A stretch of DNA of 64,000 nucleotides from Perlabentimonas sp034003245 (GCA_034003245.1 JAVEYY010000008.1:61063-125062); one strand, 5' to 3'; positions 17,310 through 26,300 are shown, counted from the first letter of the stretch. A program made the numbers and translations. The notes: a model not told the origin generated them from the letters alone.

Positions 17310-18683
17310 ATGGATTACATTAAGAAGTACGTGGAGGAGAACAAGGATCGTTTCCTCGACGAGTTATTTGGGTTGCTCCGCATCCCTTCAATCAGCTCCA
17401 TTGCCGACCACAAACCCGACATGCAGAAGTGTGCCGAGTACTGGCGCGATCAAATTCTTAGCGCTGGCGCCGATAAGGCTCAGGTTTTCCCAACCGATGG
17501 CCATCCTGTGGTATACGGCGAAAAGATTATCGATCCCAAGGCCCCAACCGTGCTGGTATACGCGCATTACGATGTAATGCCTGTTGATCCCATTGACTTA
17601 TGGAACACCAAGCCATTTGAGCCTGTAGTGAAGGATGGAAAAATTTGGGCTCGCGGAGCCGATGACGATAAAGGGCAAGGCTTTATGCACGCAAAGGCTT
17701 TTGAACTAATGCTAAAAACCAACACTCTTCCCTGCAATGTGAAATTTATGATTGAGGGCGAAGAGGAAGTAGGCTCTCCAAACCTTGGAAAATGGCTCGA
17801 TCAGAATAAGGAAATGCTTAAGGCTGATGTAATCCTAGTATCCGACACCTCGCTTCTTGGTAAGGACGATCCCTCAATAACTACTGGTCTTAGAGGCCTT
17901 TCGTACGTTGAGGTTGAAGTAACTGGCCCCAACAGGGATCTCCATTCAGGTCTTTTTGGCGGAGCGGTTGCCAACCCAATCAACATCCTTAACAAGATGA
18001 TAGCCTCGTTACACGACGAAAACAACCATATCACCGTTCCTGGTTTCTACGACGATGTGATGGAGGTTAGCACCACCGAGCGTGCCGAGATGGCCAAGGC
18101 TCCTTTTAGTGAGGAGAATTATAAAAAGGCTCTTGACATTAAAGAGGTATGGGGCGAAAAGGGCTTCACAACCCTTGAGCGAGTTGGTATTCGTCCAACC
18201 CTCGATGTAAACGGTATCTGGGGCGGTTACATTGGCGAAGGCGCCAAAACCGTACTACCAGCAAAAGCATACGCAAAAATATCGATGCGCCTAGTACCTA
18301 ACCAGGATCACAAGAAAATTGCCGAACTTTTCGGCAAGCACTTCGAGGCAATTGCTCCTCCATATGTTAAGGTTAAGGTCACCTATCTGCATGGTGGACA
18401 AGGGTACGTATCTCCAACAGATAGCCCAGCTTACCAGGCAGCAAGCAAGGCTATGGAAGACACATTTGGCAAACGCCCAATTCCTTACCGCAGCGGTGGA
18501 AGTATTCCAATTATCAGCACCTTTGAGGAGAAATTGGGAACAAAAACAATCCTTTTAGGTTTTGGTCTCGAGTCGGACGCCATTCACTCACCCAACGAGA
18601 ATTACCCGCTGGAGCAGTTTTTCAAGGGAATTCAAACCATCCCTCTTTTCTACAAGTACTTTGCTGAGCAAATGAAAAAGTAG
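17310..18683 (+). CDS. M20-family dipeptidase (carnosinase-like zinc peptidase)
   Basis: The M20 family hydrolyses dipeptides or acylated amino acids with a two-zinc site. In this 457-residue protein the metal ligands are visible in order: AHYDVMPVDP (His86), GADDDKGQG, the catalytic EGEEEVGSPN and a final HSPNENYP. A lid/dimerisation domain is inserted in the middle, beginning near RDLHSGLFGGAVANP. The plan and length match the CNDP/dipeptidase branch rather than ArgE or DapE. There is no signal peptide, so it acts in the cytosol. It stands alone, with its own Rho-independent terminator 20 nt after the stop. The exact peptide substrate is not shown. Confidence 0.92.
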   Translation: MDYIKKYVEENKDRFLDELFGLLRIPSISSIADHKPDMQKCAEYWRDQILSAGADKAQVFPTDGHPVVYGEKIIDPKAPTVLVYAHYDVMPVDPIDLWNTKPFEPVVKDGKIWARGADDDKGQGFMHAKAFELMLKTNTLPCNVKFMIEGEEEVGSPNLGKWLDQNKEMLKADVILVSDTSLLGKDDPSITTGLRGLSYVEVEVTGPNRDLHSGLFGGAVANPINILNKMIASLHDENNHITVPGFYDDVMEVSTTERAEMAKAPFSEENYKKALDIKEVWGEKGFTTLERVGIRPTLDVNGIWGGYIGEGAKTVLPAKAYAKISMRLVPNQDHKKIAELFGKHFEAIAPPYVKVKVTYLHGGQGYVSPTDSPAYQAASKAMEDTFGKRPIPYRSGGSIPIISTFEEKLGTKTILLGFGLESDAIHSPNENYPLEQFFKGIQTIPLFYKYFAEQMKK

Positions 18684-18702
18684 AGTTAGCAAGATATACT
18701 TT

Positions 18703-18741
18703 ATATCCCGGCAACGAATAGTTAGCCGGGATATCTTTTTT
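18703..18741 (+). terminator. Rho-independent terminator of the M20 dipeptidase gene
   Basis: ATATCCCGGC and GCCGGGATAT form a perfect 10-bp stem around a 12-nt loop, with CTTTTTT directly after it. It starts 20 nt past the stop codon. Confidence 0.9.
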
Positions 18742-18802
18742 GGGTAGTTAGTGAAAATATTATCACCATTTTGTTAACTTGCAACCATAAACTCACCTCG
18801 TT

Positions 18803-19318
18803 ATGAGATCACGAATTACTATACTTATCACCTCAATAATCCTTGTTTATGGTTCTATAGGCTGCACAAGCAAACCGCCAAAGCAGGATAAAGTATTGCA
18901 GAGCAAACAGGAAATTGCCGAGGATGCCATTAAGAAGTGGATGATTAAAAGTAATGAGTATCCCCACTACAAAGCCATTGTTTTTGGCGATTTAACGCCC
19001 CGCTACCACAAAACGAGCCAAACTCTGCAGCTATCAATTCAAATAGCCGATGAATTGGAAGCCAGTAAATTATCGGGCGACAAGCATAAACTCGACAGCC
19101 TAAACGCCGAGATTGCCAAGTACAAAGGCGATTTGATGGGTTACCTAATTCCCCATAAATTCCAGGAGACCAACATTGCTGGCGAAACCATTAACCGAGA
19201 GCTTCTGTTTTTTATGGATACCAGTCTTAGGGTGGCTTCTGCATTACCGCCCGAGTCATTTGATTTCATTCTCGATGAAAGGGTTTTCTTTAGACCCGAC
19301 TCTGCATTTCACCGGTAA
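18803..19318 (+). CDS. Small putative lipoprotein of unknown function
   Basis: I do not recognise this 171-residue protein. Its first 21 residues form a lipoprotein-like signal (basic MRSR, hydrophobic ITILITSIILVYG, then SIGC). Cys21 is followed by a charged region (TSKPPKQDK), though -3 is Ser rather than the usual Leu or Val. The rest is helical and charged, with a KSNEYPHYKAIVFGDL stretch and a long segment rich in Lys, Asp, Ser and Glu. No membrane helix follows, so a periplasm-facing anchored protein is inferred. It lies between the terminator of the dipeptidase gene and the convergent lplA, whose stop is one base away. Confidence 0.7.
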   Translation: MRSRITILITSIILVYGSIGCTSKPPKQDKVLQSKQEIAEDAIKKWMIKSNEYPHYKAIVFGDLTPRYHKTSQTLQLSIQIADELEASKLSGDKHKLDSLNAEIAKYKGDLMGYLIPHKFQETNIAGETINRELLFFMDTSLRVASALPPESFDFILDERVFFRPDSAFHR

Positions 19319-19319
19319 A

Positions 19320-20288
19320 CTAAAACAGCGAGCTAAGAAGCGATTGACGTTCGACTTCGGGAAGTTCTATTATTGCCAGAGCCTCGGCCACATCTTCCTC
19401 GGTATGTTTTACCCCCATAAGAGCCGTGGACAAATCTTTAAAGTAGGGTAAATTCAATAAATTCTCAGGGAACTGAATTTCTGAAATCACACCTCGTTCA
19501 ACTCTCAACGCCACTTCAACAAATGTAACATTTAGAAAAACCCTGCGCGAAAAAGCGTAACTTGGGGAATATCCAAAATTCCAGTCCCACTTACTATACT
19601 TCTCAGCGATCAGCTTATCGATAGCGTCATGATCGATCCGGCTTAACTCATATTTTTCCGAACCCGTAGTCGTGCGCAGCATATAATCCATCAAAAGGGT
19701 TGCAAAACTCTCTATGGTGAAATGTTGAGGTAAATACTCGCTCAGATTAGCTGTTTTAGCTCGTACAGATTTTACAGCAGTATCGGAGTACCTGTTGACA
19801 TTTACGTAGAGTACTTCGGCTAGGGTTTGCATATCAGCATCAAACAGCAAAGTTCCGTGGTGCATCACCCGATTCTTGAAAATATGCTCGGCATTACCTG
19901 AAATTTTTTTGCCATCGACATACAGGCTATTGTGCCCCTCAAATGTAGCAATCACCCCAAGTTCTCCAAGTAAATCAACGATAGGCTGGGTAAAGCCTCT
20001 AAAATCGACCAGTTTGCCATCGCTGCCGTTTCGAATAAAAGTAAAGTTCAAATTTCCAAAATCGTGGTAAACGGAGCCCCCACCAGACAGCCGACGAACC
20101 ACGTTAATCCCCTTCTGTTTTACAAGTTGAGAATCAATTTCGGCGAGGGTATTCTGATGCTTCCCAACAATTACCGATGGTTTGTTGATGTATAGCATAA
20201 ACACATCCTCGCTAAAGGATTTTAGCAGGTACTCCTCGCTGGCAATGTTAAAGTAGGGGTTAGTTGTGTCCGATTGTATGCAAAGCAT
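19320..20288 (-). CDS. lplA: Lipoate-protein ligase A
   Basis: LplA activates free lipoate with ATP and attaches it to the lysine of E2 and GcvH lipoyl domains, so the organism can salvage lipoate. The 322-residue protein shows the lipoyl-AMP pocket RRLSGGGSVYHDFGNLNF and the family motif KISGNAEHIFKNRVMHHGTL. A C-terminal accessory domain (YSKWDWNFGYSPSYAFSR and after) is present, so this is the full two-domain form. The ATG at 20288 precedes the conserved MLCIQSDTTNPYFNIASEEY. It converges with the lipoprotein gene, one base apart. No lipA or lipB is in the window. Confidence 0.94.
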   Translation of the reverse strand: MLCIQSDTTNPYFNIASEEYLLKSFSEDVFMLYINKPSVIVGKHQNTLAEIDSQLVKQKGINVVRRLSGGGSVYHDFGNLNFTFIRNGSDGKLVDFRGFTQPIVDLLGELGVIATFEGHNSLYVDGKKISGNAEHIFKNRVMHHGTLLFDADMQTLAEVLYVNVNRYSDTAVKSVRAKTANLSEYLPQHFTIESFATLLMDYMLRTTTGSEKYELSRIDHDAIDKLIAEKYSKWDWNFGYSPSYAFSRRVFLNVTFVEVALRVERGVISEIQFPENLLNLPYFKDLSTALMGVKHTEEDVAEALAIIELPEVERQSLLSSLF

Positions 20289-20320
20289 CTTATAAGCTGA
20301 TTACACATTAAATATACTTC

Positions 20321-20353
20321 AAAAAAAAGAGCCACCCCTTAGGGAGTGACTCT
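20321..20353 (-). terminator. Rho-independent terminator of the GTPase gene
   Basis: On the minus strand AGAGTCACTCC pairs with GGGTGGCTCT (11 bp with two G-U pairs) and is followed by eight T. It sits 21 nt after the stop of the 20375-21718 gene, ahead of lplA. Confidence 0.85.
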
Positions 20354-20374
20354 TTCTGCTATTAAGAACAAAAA

Positions 20375-21718
20375 TTACTTCTTAAGGTTGTGTTTTTTTG
20401 CAAAATCTTCCAAAACGCCCTTTAAATCGGGTTTTCCTATCTCAGCCAAATCGTAATGAACGCGTGTTACGGGTTTTTTAATCTTTATAATACGCGACAA
20501 GTCGATGGGAGTACCAATTACCACTGTATCGCAATCAGTATTGTTAATGGTTGCCTCCAAATCCTTAAGTTGTTGCTCACCATAACCCACTGCGGGTAAT
20601 ATTTTACCAATCGAAGGGTAAATCTCATAAGTTTCCTTAAGTTTACCCACAAGGAAAGGACGGGCATCGATCTCCTCGCTGCAGCCAAACTTACGAGCAG
20701 CAACAGTACCTGCACCAATCTTCATATTACCATGGGTCAGGGTTGGTCCATCCTCAACAATTAGGCAACGTTTGCCTTTAATAAGTTCTGGTTTATCAAC
20801 GGTAATGGGCGATGCCCCATCAACCACAATTGCATTGGGGTTGCGGCTAGCAATATTCTCGCGAACAATTTGAATACCCTCGGGTGCAGCCGAATCCATC
20901 TTATTAATAACCACCACATCGGCTAAACGGAGGTTAACCTCGCCGGGGTAGTAGCAAATCTCGTTTCCGGCACGATGCGGATCGGCAACTGTTATGGTTA
21001 AATCGGGTTTGTAGAAAGCAAAGTCGTTATTTCCACCATCCCAAAGGATTACATCACAACCGTCGGGATCTTTCTCAGCATCACGAAGGATTGCCTCATA
21101 GTCGACACCTGCATAGATTACGTTTCCACGAACCACGTGTGGTTCGTACTCCTCCATCTCCTCAACGGTACACTTATGCTTGGCCAAATCCTCAACCTTA
21201 GCATAGCGCTGAACTTTTTGAGCAACCAAATCGCCGTAAGGCATTGGGTGGCGTACAGCAACCACTTTTAGCCCCTGTGCCATTAGATGCTCAATTACCT
21301 TCCGTGAGGTTTGCGATTTTCCGCAACCAGTCCTTGTAGCAACAACGGCAATTACGGGCTTGGTGCTTTTAATCATGGTCTCGCTAGGACCTAAAAGCAA
21401 AAAATTAGCTCCAGCAGCATTAACCGTGGAGCTTATTCTCATTACGTGATTATAGTTCACATCACTATAGGAGAATACACAGTCGTGCACGTTCTTTTCC
21501 TTAATAATTTCCTCAAGCTCTTCCTCTGCCACAATTGGGATACCGGCTGGATAGAGAGCGCCGGCAAGCTCAGCTGGATATTTACGCCCATCGATGTCGG
21601 GGATTTGGGCTGCGGTGAACGCTACCACATTGTACTGATCGTTATTGCGGAAAAAAGTGTTGAAATTATGAAAATCCCTTCCCGCTGCACCAATAATAAC
21701 TACATTACGTTTACTCAT
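20375..21718 (-). CDS. Cyclic 2,3-diphosphoglycerate synthetase-like GTPase (COG2403-type)
   Basis: The 447-residue cytosolic protein opens with a Rossmann-like domain (VVIIGAAGRDFHNFN). A P-loop NTPase domain follows with Walker A TRTGCGKS at residues 128-135. It also shows ILWDGGNNDFAFYKPDLTI, metal-type residues in DPHRAG, and VVINKMDSA, a GTPase-like NKxD box. This plan matches the archaeal cyclic 2,3-diphosphoglycerate synthetase family and its bacterial relatives, which are usually called predicted GTPases and have no proven role in bacteria. A near-consensus promoter lies upstream and a terminator downstream, so it is a single-gene unit. A metabolic or chaperone-like role is possible; a cDPG function should not be assumed. 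Confidence 0.8.
   Translation of the reverse strand: MSKRNVVIIGAAGRDFHNFNTFFRNNDQYNVVAFTAAQIPDIDGRKYPAELAGALYPAGIPIVAEEELEEIIKEKNVHDCVFSYSDVNYNHVMRISSTVNAAGANFLLLGPSETMIKSTKPVIAVVATRTGCGKSQTSRKVIEHLMAQGLKVVAVRHPMPYGDLVAQKVQRYAKVEDLAKHKCTVEEMEEYEPHVVRGNVIYAGVDYEAILRDAEKDPDGCDVILWDGGNNDFAFYKPDLTITVADPHRAGNEICYYPGEVNLRLADVVVINKMDSAAPEGIQIVRENIASRNPNAIVVDGASPITVDKPELIKGKRCLIVEDGPTLTHGNMKIGAGTVAARKFGCSEEIDARPFLVGKLKETYEIYPSIGKILPAVGYGEQQLKDLEATINNTDCDTVVIGTPIDLSRIIKIKKPVTRVHYDLAEIGKPDLKGVLEDFAKKHNLKK
21128..21147. repeat. 20-bp inverted repeat with CACGTG core inside the GTPase gene
   Basis: ACGAACCAC and GTGGTTCGT are exact inverted copies separated by GT. The centre contains CACGTG, as ParB sites do, but offset from the axis. 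It lies in the codons for EPHVVRG, so chance is possible. Confidence 0.5.
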
Positions 21719-21790
21719 AAACTTGTTAATTTTAAATTAAATACTATGTTGATAATAAAATCTAAAACACGTTCTTAAAAAAACGCCCAA

Positions 21791-21820
21791 CAAAATTATA
21801 TGTTTATGCGTGAGACGAAA
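21791..21820 (-). promoter_or_regulatory. Promoter of the GTPase gene
   Basis: On the minus strand TTTC (21820-21817), 18 nt and TAATTTTG (21798-21791) fit the Bacteroidota promoter. The leader would be about 65-70 nt. Confidence 0.6.
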
Positions 21821-22045
21821 GGAATAACAAAAAAAATTACATTTCACATCTTTGGTTACAATTACGATACAACTTTTTATACCTGTATATCTGACACTTA
21901 AAGCATTTGTGTTAAGAAACATACCTGCCGGATTAAAAAAAAGCACCAATAACATGGCCTTTGGCACAACATCCTGAAAAAACCAGTATCTTCTGCAATT
22001 AAAAGTCTTTAAAGGTAATTACTGCATAAACTTGAACTCTTTTTA

Positions 22046-22053
22046 TAAATTTG
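22046..22053 (+). promoter_or_regulatory. -7 promoter element of lptB; fixes its start codon
   Basis: TAAATTTG matches TAnnTTTG. Transcription from it would start near 22057-22060, downstream of the TTG at 22051, which rules that codon out as a start and favours the ATG at 22072. Confidence 0.5.
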
Positions 22054-22071
22054 TCGAAAATTCCCAAAACT

Positions 22072-22809
22072 ATGGATGAGCGCATGCGGCTACACACCAA
22101 GAATCTGGTTAAGCGATACCGATCTAGAACAGTTGTAAAAGGAGCCTCTGTGGAGGTAAAACAGGGCGAGATTGTTGGTCTTTTAGGCCCTAATGGAGCA
22201 GGAAAAACCACAACATTTTACATGATGGTAGGCTTGGTAACGCCCAATGGAGGAAGTATTTTCCTTAACGATCAGGAGATTACAACGGAACCCGTTTATC
22301 GCCGGGCACAAATGGGAATTGGATATTTAGCACAGGAAGCCTCCGTATTCCGCAAGTTAAGCGTGGAGGACAACATAAGGGCTGTTCTGGAGATGACATC
22401 ATTTACCAAGGATTACCAACGCGATAAGGTTGAATCGCTGCTCAACGAGTTTGGCCTCCAAAAAATCCGAAAAAGCCTTGGTATTCAGCTTAGCGGTGGC
22501 GAAAGACGCCGTACCGAAATTGCCCGAGCCTTGGCGCTAGAACCAAAATTTATCCTTCTCGATGAGCCCTTTGCTGGCGTTGATCCCATTGCCGTTGAGG
22601 ACATTCAGTCGATTGTGGCCAAACTAAAGGATAAGAATATTGGCATCCTAATTACCGACCACAACGTTCACGAAACCCTAAGTATAACAGATAGAGCATA
22701 CTTGCTATTTGAGGGGGAGATACTTAAAGCAGGCACTGCCGAGGAACTTGCCGAGGATCCAGAGGTTCGTAAGGTTTACCTGGGTCAAAACTTTGAGCTT
22801 CGCAGATAG
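22072..22809 (+). CDS. lptB: Lipopolysaccharide export ABC ATPase LptB
   Basis: LptB powers LptFG to extract LPS from the inner membrane and push it along the Lpt bridge. From the ATG at 22072 the protein has 245 residues. Walker A GPNGAGKTT starts at about residue 39. Q-loop YLAQEASVFRKLSVEDN, signature LSGGERRRTEIARA, Walker B FILLDEPFAGVDPIAV and H-loop ITDHNVHE follow. The QEASVFRKLSV stretch is typical of LptB rather than generic ABC ATPases. A TTG at 22051 would add seven residues but lies within the promoter; the ATG at 22084 is another option. No lptF, lptG, lptC or lptA is adjacent. It converges with tatC. Confidence 0.93.
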   Translation: MDERMRLHTKNLVKRYRSRTVVKGASVEVKQGEIVGLLGPNGAGKTTTFYMMVGLVTPNGGSIFLNDQEITTEPVYRRAQMGIGYLAQEASVFRKLSVEDNIRAVLEMTSFTKDYQRDKVESLLNEFGLQKIRKSLGIQLSGGERRRTEIARALALEPKFILLDEPFAGVDPIAVEDIQSIVAKLKDKNIGILITDHNVHETLSITDRAYLLFEGEILKAGTAEELAEDPEVRKVYLGQNFELRR

Positions 22810-22855
22810 AAACTTCTGCAAGCCGAACAAGTTTAACCCTAAGACTTATTTCATA

Positions 22856-23680
22856 CTACTGCCTACCTTGCTCTGCACGAACTTTCCTTCGGTAAATCCT
22901 TGCCGACAGTACAATGCTAGCCTCAAAAAGAAGCCAGAGGGGTAGCGTAACCAGCAGCAAGCTCAATATGTCGGGGGGCGTAATAATGGCTGCAACAGCC
23001 ATTATCAGAACAAATATATGCCTACGATACTTCCGCAGAAAAGCTGGCGTAACAATCCCTGCCTTAGTCAGGAAAACTACTAGAATTGGCAACTCAAAAA
23101 GTATCCCCGTAGCAAGAGTAACCGATGTAACCGATGCAATAAACGAGTTCAGGTTAATCTGATTGGTTACCTCCCCCGACACGCTATAGCCTCCTAAAAA
23201 ATGTATAGTTAGGGGCGAAATTATGTAGTACCCAAAAAGAACTCCAACAATAAAAAGAGCAGAAATATAGAAAACTGCACCACGCGTTTTTTTCCTTTCG
23301 TTCTCGTATAGAGCAGGACTCACAAATTTCCAAAACTGGTAAACAATGTATGGAAATGCAATTACAATCCCCACATAGACCGAAACCATGATGTGCGCGT
23401 TAAACTGCCCCGCCATGTTGATATTGATAATATTAAGCGATTCCGAATTGATACAAAGGGCAGGGGAATCGAGCATTTGCGCCAGAGCGCATAAGATCCT
23501 GTTGGTTAAAAATTCGGGAGATTTTGGCAGCAGAATTAAGCGATTAAAGATAAAACCTGAAAAGATAAACGCCACTATGGCACCCAAAAGAACCGATACC
23601 AATGAGCGCACCAGCACCCATCGAAGTTCCTCGAGGTGATCCAAAAAACCCATCTCTGTCGATTGCTCTTTTTCCTTCAT
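22856..23680 (-). CDS. tatC: Sec-independent protein translocase TatC
   Basis: TatC is the twin-arginine signal receptor in the inner membrane and exports folded, often cofactor-bearing, proteins. The 274-residue protein has the N-terminal signature MGFLDHLEELRWVLVRSL, six hydrophobic segments, the FPYIVYQFWKFVSPALYENERK motif of the first cytosolic loop, and FELPILVVFLTKAGIVTP. The region between the first two helices is longer than in E. coli TatC and includes two cysteines (CALAQMLDSPALC). No tatA or tatB lies in the window, so the partner must be encoded elsewhere. The ATG at 23680 gives a normal cytosolic tail. Confidence 0.95.
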   Translation of the reverse strand: MKEKEQSTEMGFLDHLEELRWVLVRSLVSVLLGAIVAFIFSGFIFNRLILLPKSPEFLTNRILCALAQMLDSPALCINSESLNIININMAGQFNAHIMVSVYVGIVIAFPYIVYQFWKFVSPALYENERKKTRGAVFYISALFIVGVLFGYYIISPLTIHFLGGYSVSGEVTNQINLNSFIASVTSVTLATGILFELPILVVFLTKAGIVTPAFLRKYRRHIFVLIMAVAAIITPPDILSLLLVTLPLWLLFEASIVLSARIYRRKVRAEQGRQ

Positions 23681-24037
23681 AAGCCTGAATAAAAGTTAAC
23701 GAGATATTGTCTTTCCGGCATAATAATCAATCTGAAAATATCCTTTAAAACATAACACTACAAGTACAACCACCGGTTTAACATTGTGCTATATATTAAT
23801 AATGATAGAAATCGCGTTGAATAACCATCCATTTGGCAGAAATACCGATGGATGATTTATATCAACATCCATCGAAATCAAGAATATTATTGATATTTTT
23901 ATACCGCATTATAAAAAGAATAGCACTAAAGGGGTTAAAAAATTGATTTTTTATGTATTTTTAAGGAAACAAAATTAACGGAAATTATTTTACTCCACAT
24001 TACAAGTAAGATTTAAGAGCATTTATTTCATCAGGAG
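23681..24037. other. Divergent spacer tatC / recQ with interleaved inverted repeats
   Basis: This is 357 bp of AT-rich DNA without a credible frame. Apart from the CATCCAT/GATGGATG set at 23826-23874 I see no exact TAnnTTTG element and no RNA gene. Confidence 0.55.
23826..23874. repeat. Three-arm inverted repeat upstream of recQ
   Basis: CATCCAT (23826-23832), CGATGGATG (23846-23854) and CATCCATCG (23866-23874). The middle arm can pair with either neighbour: 7 bp to the left or a perfect 9 bp to the right across an 11-nt loop. It lies about 165 bp before recQ and could be an operator array or switching hairpin. Confidence 0.55.
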
Positions 24038-26242
24038 ATGGCAACAGTGAAGTTTGAATCAGAAATATCATTATCGGAACATCTAAGCAAGTATTTTGGC
24101 TTTGGTAGTTTTAAGGGTAACCAGGAGGTTATTATTCGCAATGTACTTGCAGGAAACGATACATTTGTTCTGATGCCCACCGGCGGAGGAAAATCGCTCT
24201 GCTACCAACTTCCTGCGCTTATTTGCGAGGGTACAGCAATCATCATTTCGCCTCTAATTGCCTTGATGAAAAACCAGGTGGATGCCATGAGGGGCTTTAG
24301 TATGGAGGATGGTGTTGCCCACTTCCTAAACTCATCGCTCAACAAAACGCAAATCCAAAAGGTTAAGCAGGACATGCTTAGCGGCAAAACCAAGCTGCTT
24401 TACGTAGCGCCCGAGTCGCTAACCAAAGAGGAGAACATTCAGTTCCTAAAGCAGGTTCCCATATCTTTTTACGCCATTGACGAAGCACACTGTATTTCGG
24501 AATGGGGTCACGATTTTCGCCCCGAATACCGTAGAATTCGACCAATAATTAACGAGATTGGCTCGGCTCCCATTATTGCCCTTACCGCAACAGCCACTCC
24601 CAAAGTACAGCACGATATTCAAAAAAATCTGGGAATGCTCGAGGCGAACGTATTCAAATCGTCGTTTAACCGTCCAAACCTATACTACGAGGTAAGGCCA
24701 AAGGTGAATACCACCCGCGAAATCATAAAATTCATCAAGAACAACACTTGCAAATCGGGAATTATATACTGCTTAAGCCGTAAAAAGGTCGAGGAGATTG
24801 CCGAAACCCTTAAGGTAAACGGTATTAAGGCGTTACCCTACCATGCTGGAATGGATTCGGCTACCCGCAGTGGTAATCAGGACAAGTTCCTGATGGAGGA
24901 GGTTGATGTAATTGTGGCAACAATTGCCTTTGGCATGGGAATCGATAAGCCCGATGTACGATTTGTTATTCACTACGATATTCCCAAAAGTCTTGAGGGT
25001 TACTACCAGGAAACCGGACGAGCTGGCCGCGATGGTGGGGAGGGCAAGTGTATTACCTTTTACAGCTATAAGGACATTCAGAAGCTCGAGAAGTTTATGC
25101 AGGGCAAGCCAGTCGCCGAACAGGAAATTGGCAAGCAGCTACTGCTCGAAACTGTTTCGTATGCCGAATCGTCGGTGTGTCGTCGTAAAATGCTGCTGCA
25201 CTACTTTGGCGAGGAGTACCACGACCCCAACTGCACTGCCTGCGACAACTGCATGCATCCTAAAACGCAGTTCGAGGGCAAGGAATACTTACAACTTCTG
25301 CTCGACACCATTCTTGCTGTAAAGGAGAAATTCAAGGCCGAACACATTGCCAATATCCTCTGCGGAAACCTCACCACTGCCATAAAATCTTACAAGCACA
25401 ATAAACTTGAGATGTTTGGCGAGGGCGGGGAAAAAGATATTAAGTTCTGGAATGCCATAATCCGTCAGGCATTAGTAGGCAAATTTATTGAGAAGGACAT
25501 TGAGAATTACGGTCTTCTAATGATAACCGAAAAGGGTAAAAAGTTCATCGACGAGCCCTTTGACATATTGTTTACTCAGGATCACGAGTACGAAGAGTCC
25601 GACGAAGACGATATTACCGTTGGACAGGCGGGCAAAAGCGGCTCCACCGACGAGGAGCTAATGGCAATGCTTAAGGATCTTCGTAAAAAAATTGCCAAGA
25701 AAAAGAACCTACCGCCATTTGTGGTTTTCCAGGATCCTTCGCTCGAAGATATGGCCATTCAGTACCCAATTAGTATAGAGGAACTACAAAATATTACGGG
25801 AGTTGGAGCCGGGAAAGCCAAGCGCTACGGGAAAGAATTTATTGACCTAATAAAATCGTATGTTGAGGATAAGGAGATAATCCGGCCACAAGATATGGTG
25901 GTTAAATCCGTGGCCAACAAATCGCTGATGAAGGTGTATATTATCCAAAGCATCGATCGTAAGATGGATCTTGAGGACATTGCCCAGGCTAAGAACATAG
26001 AGTTTGTGGAACTCATTAGCGAAATTGAAGCCATAGTAAACTCTGGGACTCGCATTAACATCGACTACTACATCCAAAGCACAATCGATGAGGAAAAAGT
26101 AGAGGAGATTTATAATTACTTTAAGGACGAGGCTGAAACCGAATCGATTGAGGAGGCCTTGGATTACCTAGGCGAAGAGGACTTCACCGAGGAGGAGATA
26201 AGGCTTGTTCGCATAAAGTTTATCTCTGAACTCGGTAATTAA
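24038..26242 (+). CDS. recQ: ATP-dependent DNA helicase RecQ
   Basis: RecQ is a 3'-5' superfamily 2 helicase acting in recombination and fork repair. The 734-residue protein begins with YFGFGSFKGNQEVII (motif 0). Walker A PTGGGKSLCYQLP is near residue 47, DEAHCISEWGHDFRPEYRR starts at Asp148, and ALTATATP and ETGRAGRDG mark the helicase lobes. The RQC zinc site is CRRKML...CTACDNC (about 380-407), then a winged helix. An HRDC domain begins near 560 with IQYPISIEELQNITGVGAGKAK. About 120 residues follow (helical, acidic; KKVEEIYNYFKDEAE-like), longer than E. coli RecQ but usual in Bacteroidota. A Rho-independent terminator follows the stop. Confidence 0.96.
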   Translation: MATVKFESEISLSEHLSKYFGFGSFKGNQEVIIRNVLAGNDTFVLMPTGGGKSLCYQLPALICEGTAIIISPLIALMKNQVDAMRGFSMEDGVAHFLNSSLNKTQIQKVKQDMLSGKTKLLYVAPESLTKEENIQFLKQVPISFYAIDEAHCISEWGHDFRPEYRRIRPIINEIGSAPIIALTATATPKVQHDIQKNLGMLEANVFKSSFNRPNLYYEVRPKVNTTREIIKFIKNNTCKSGIIYCLSRKKVEEIAETLKVNGIKALPYHAGMDSATRSGNQDKFLMEEVDVIVATIAFGMGIDKPDVRFVIHYDIPKSLEGYYQETGRAGRDGGEGKCITFYSYKDIQKLEKFMQGKPVAEQEIGKQLLLETVSYAESSVCRRKMLLHYFGEEYHDPNCTACDNCMHPKTQFEGKEYLQLLLDTILAVKEKFKAEHIANILCGNLTTAIKSYKHNKLEMFGEGGEKDIKFWNAIIRQALVGKFIEKDIENYGLLMITEKGKKFIDEPFDILFTQDHEYEESDEDDITVGQAGKSGSTDEELMAMLKDLRKKIAKKKNLPPFVVFQDPSLEDMAIQYPISIEELQNITGVGAGKAKRYGKEFIDLIKSYVEDKEIIRPQDMVVKSVANKSLMKVYIIQSIDRKMDLEDIAQAKNIEFVELISEIEAIVNSGTRINIDYYIQSTIDEEKVEEIYNYFKDEAETESIEEALDYLGEEDFTEEEIRLVRIKFISELGN

Positions 26243-26300
26243 AAAACGAGGATTAATCCCTTTACACTTAGTTTATCCCAAGCCATTCACAGAATATTAT

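Larger units (their letters stand above)
21719..22071. other. AT-rich divergent promoter region, GTPase gene / lptB
   Basis: This 353-bp spacer holds the minus-strand promoter at 21791-21820 and the lptB -7 element at 22046-22053. No RNA gene or credible small reading frame is seen between them. Confidence 0.6.

Noticed and set aside
22051..22071. TTG start for lptB
   Set aside because: The codon lies inside the -7 element, so it would not be transcribed.
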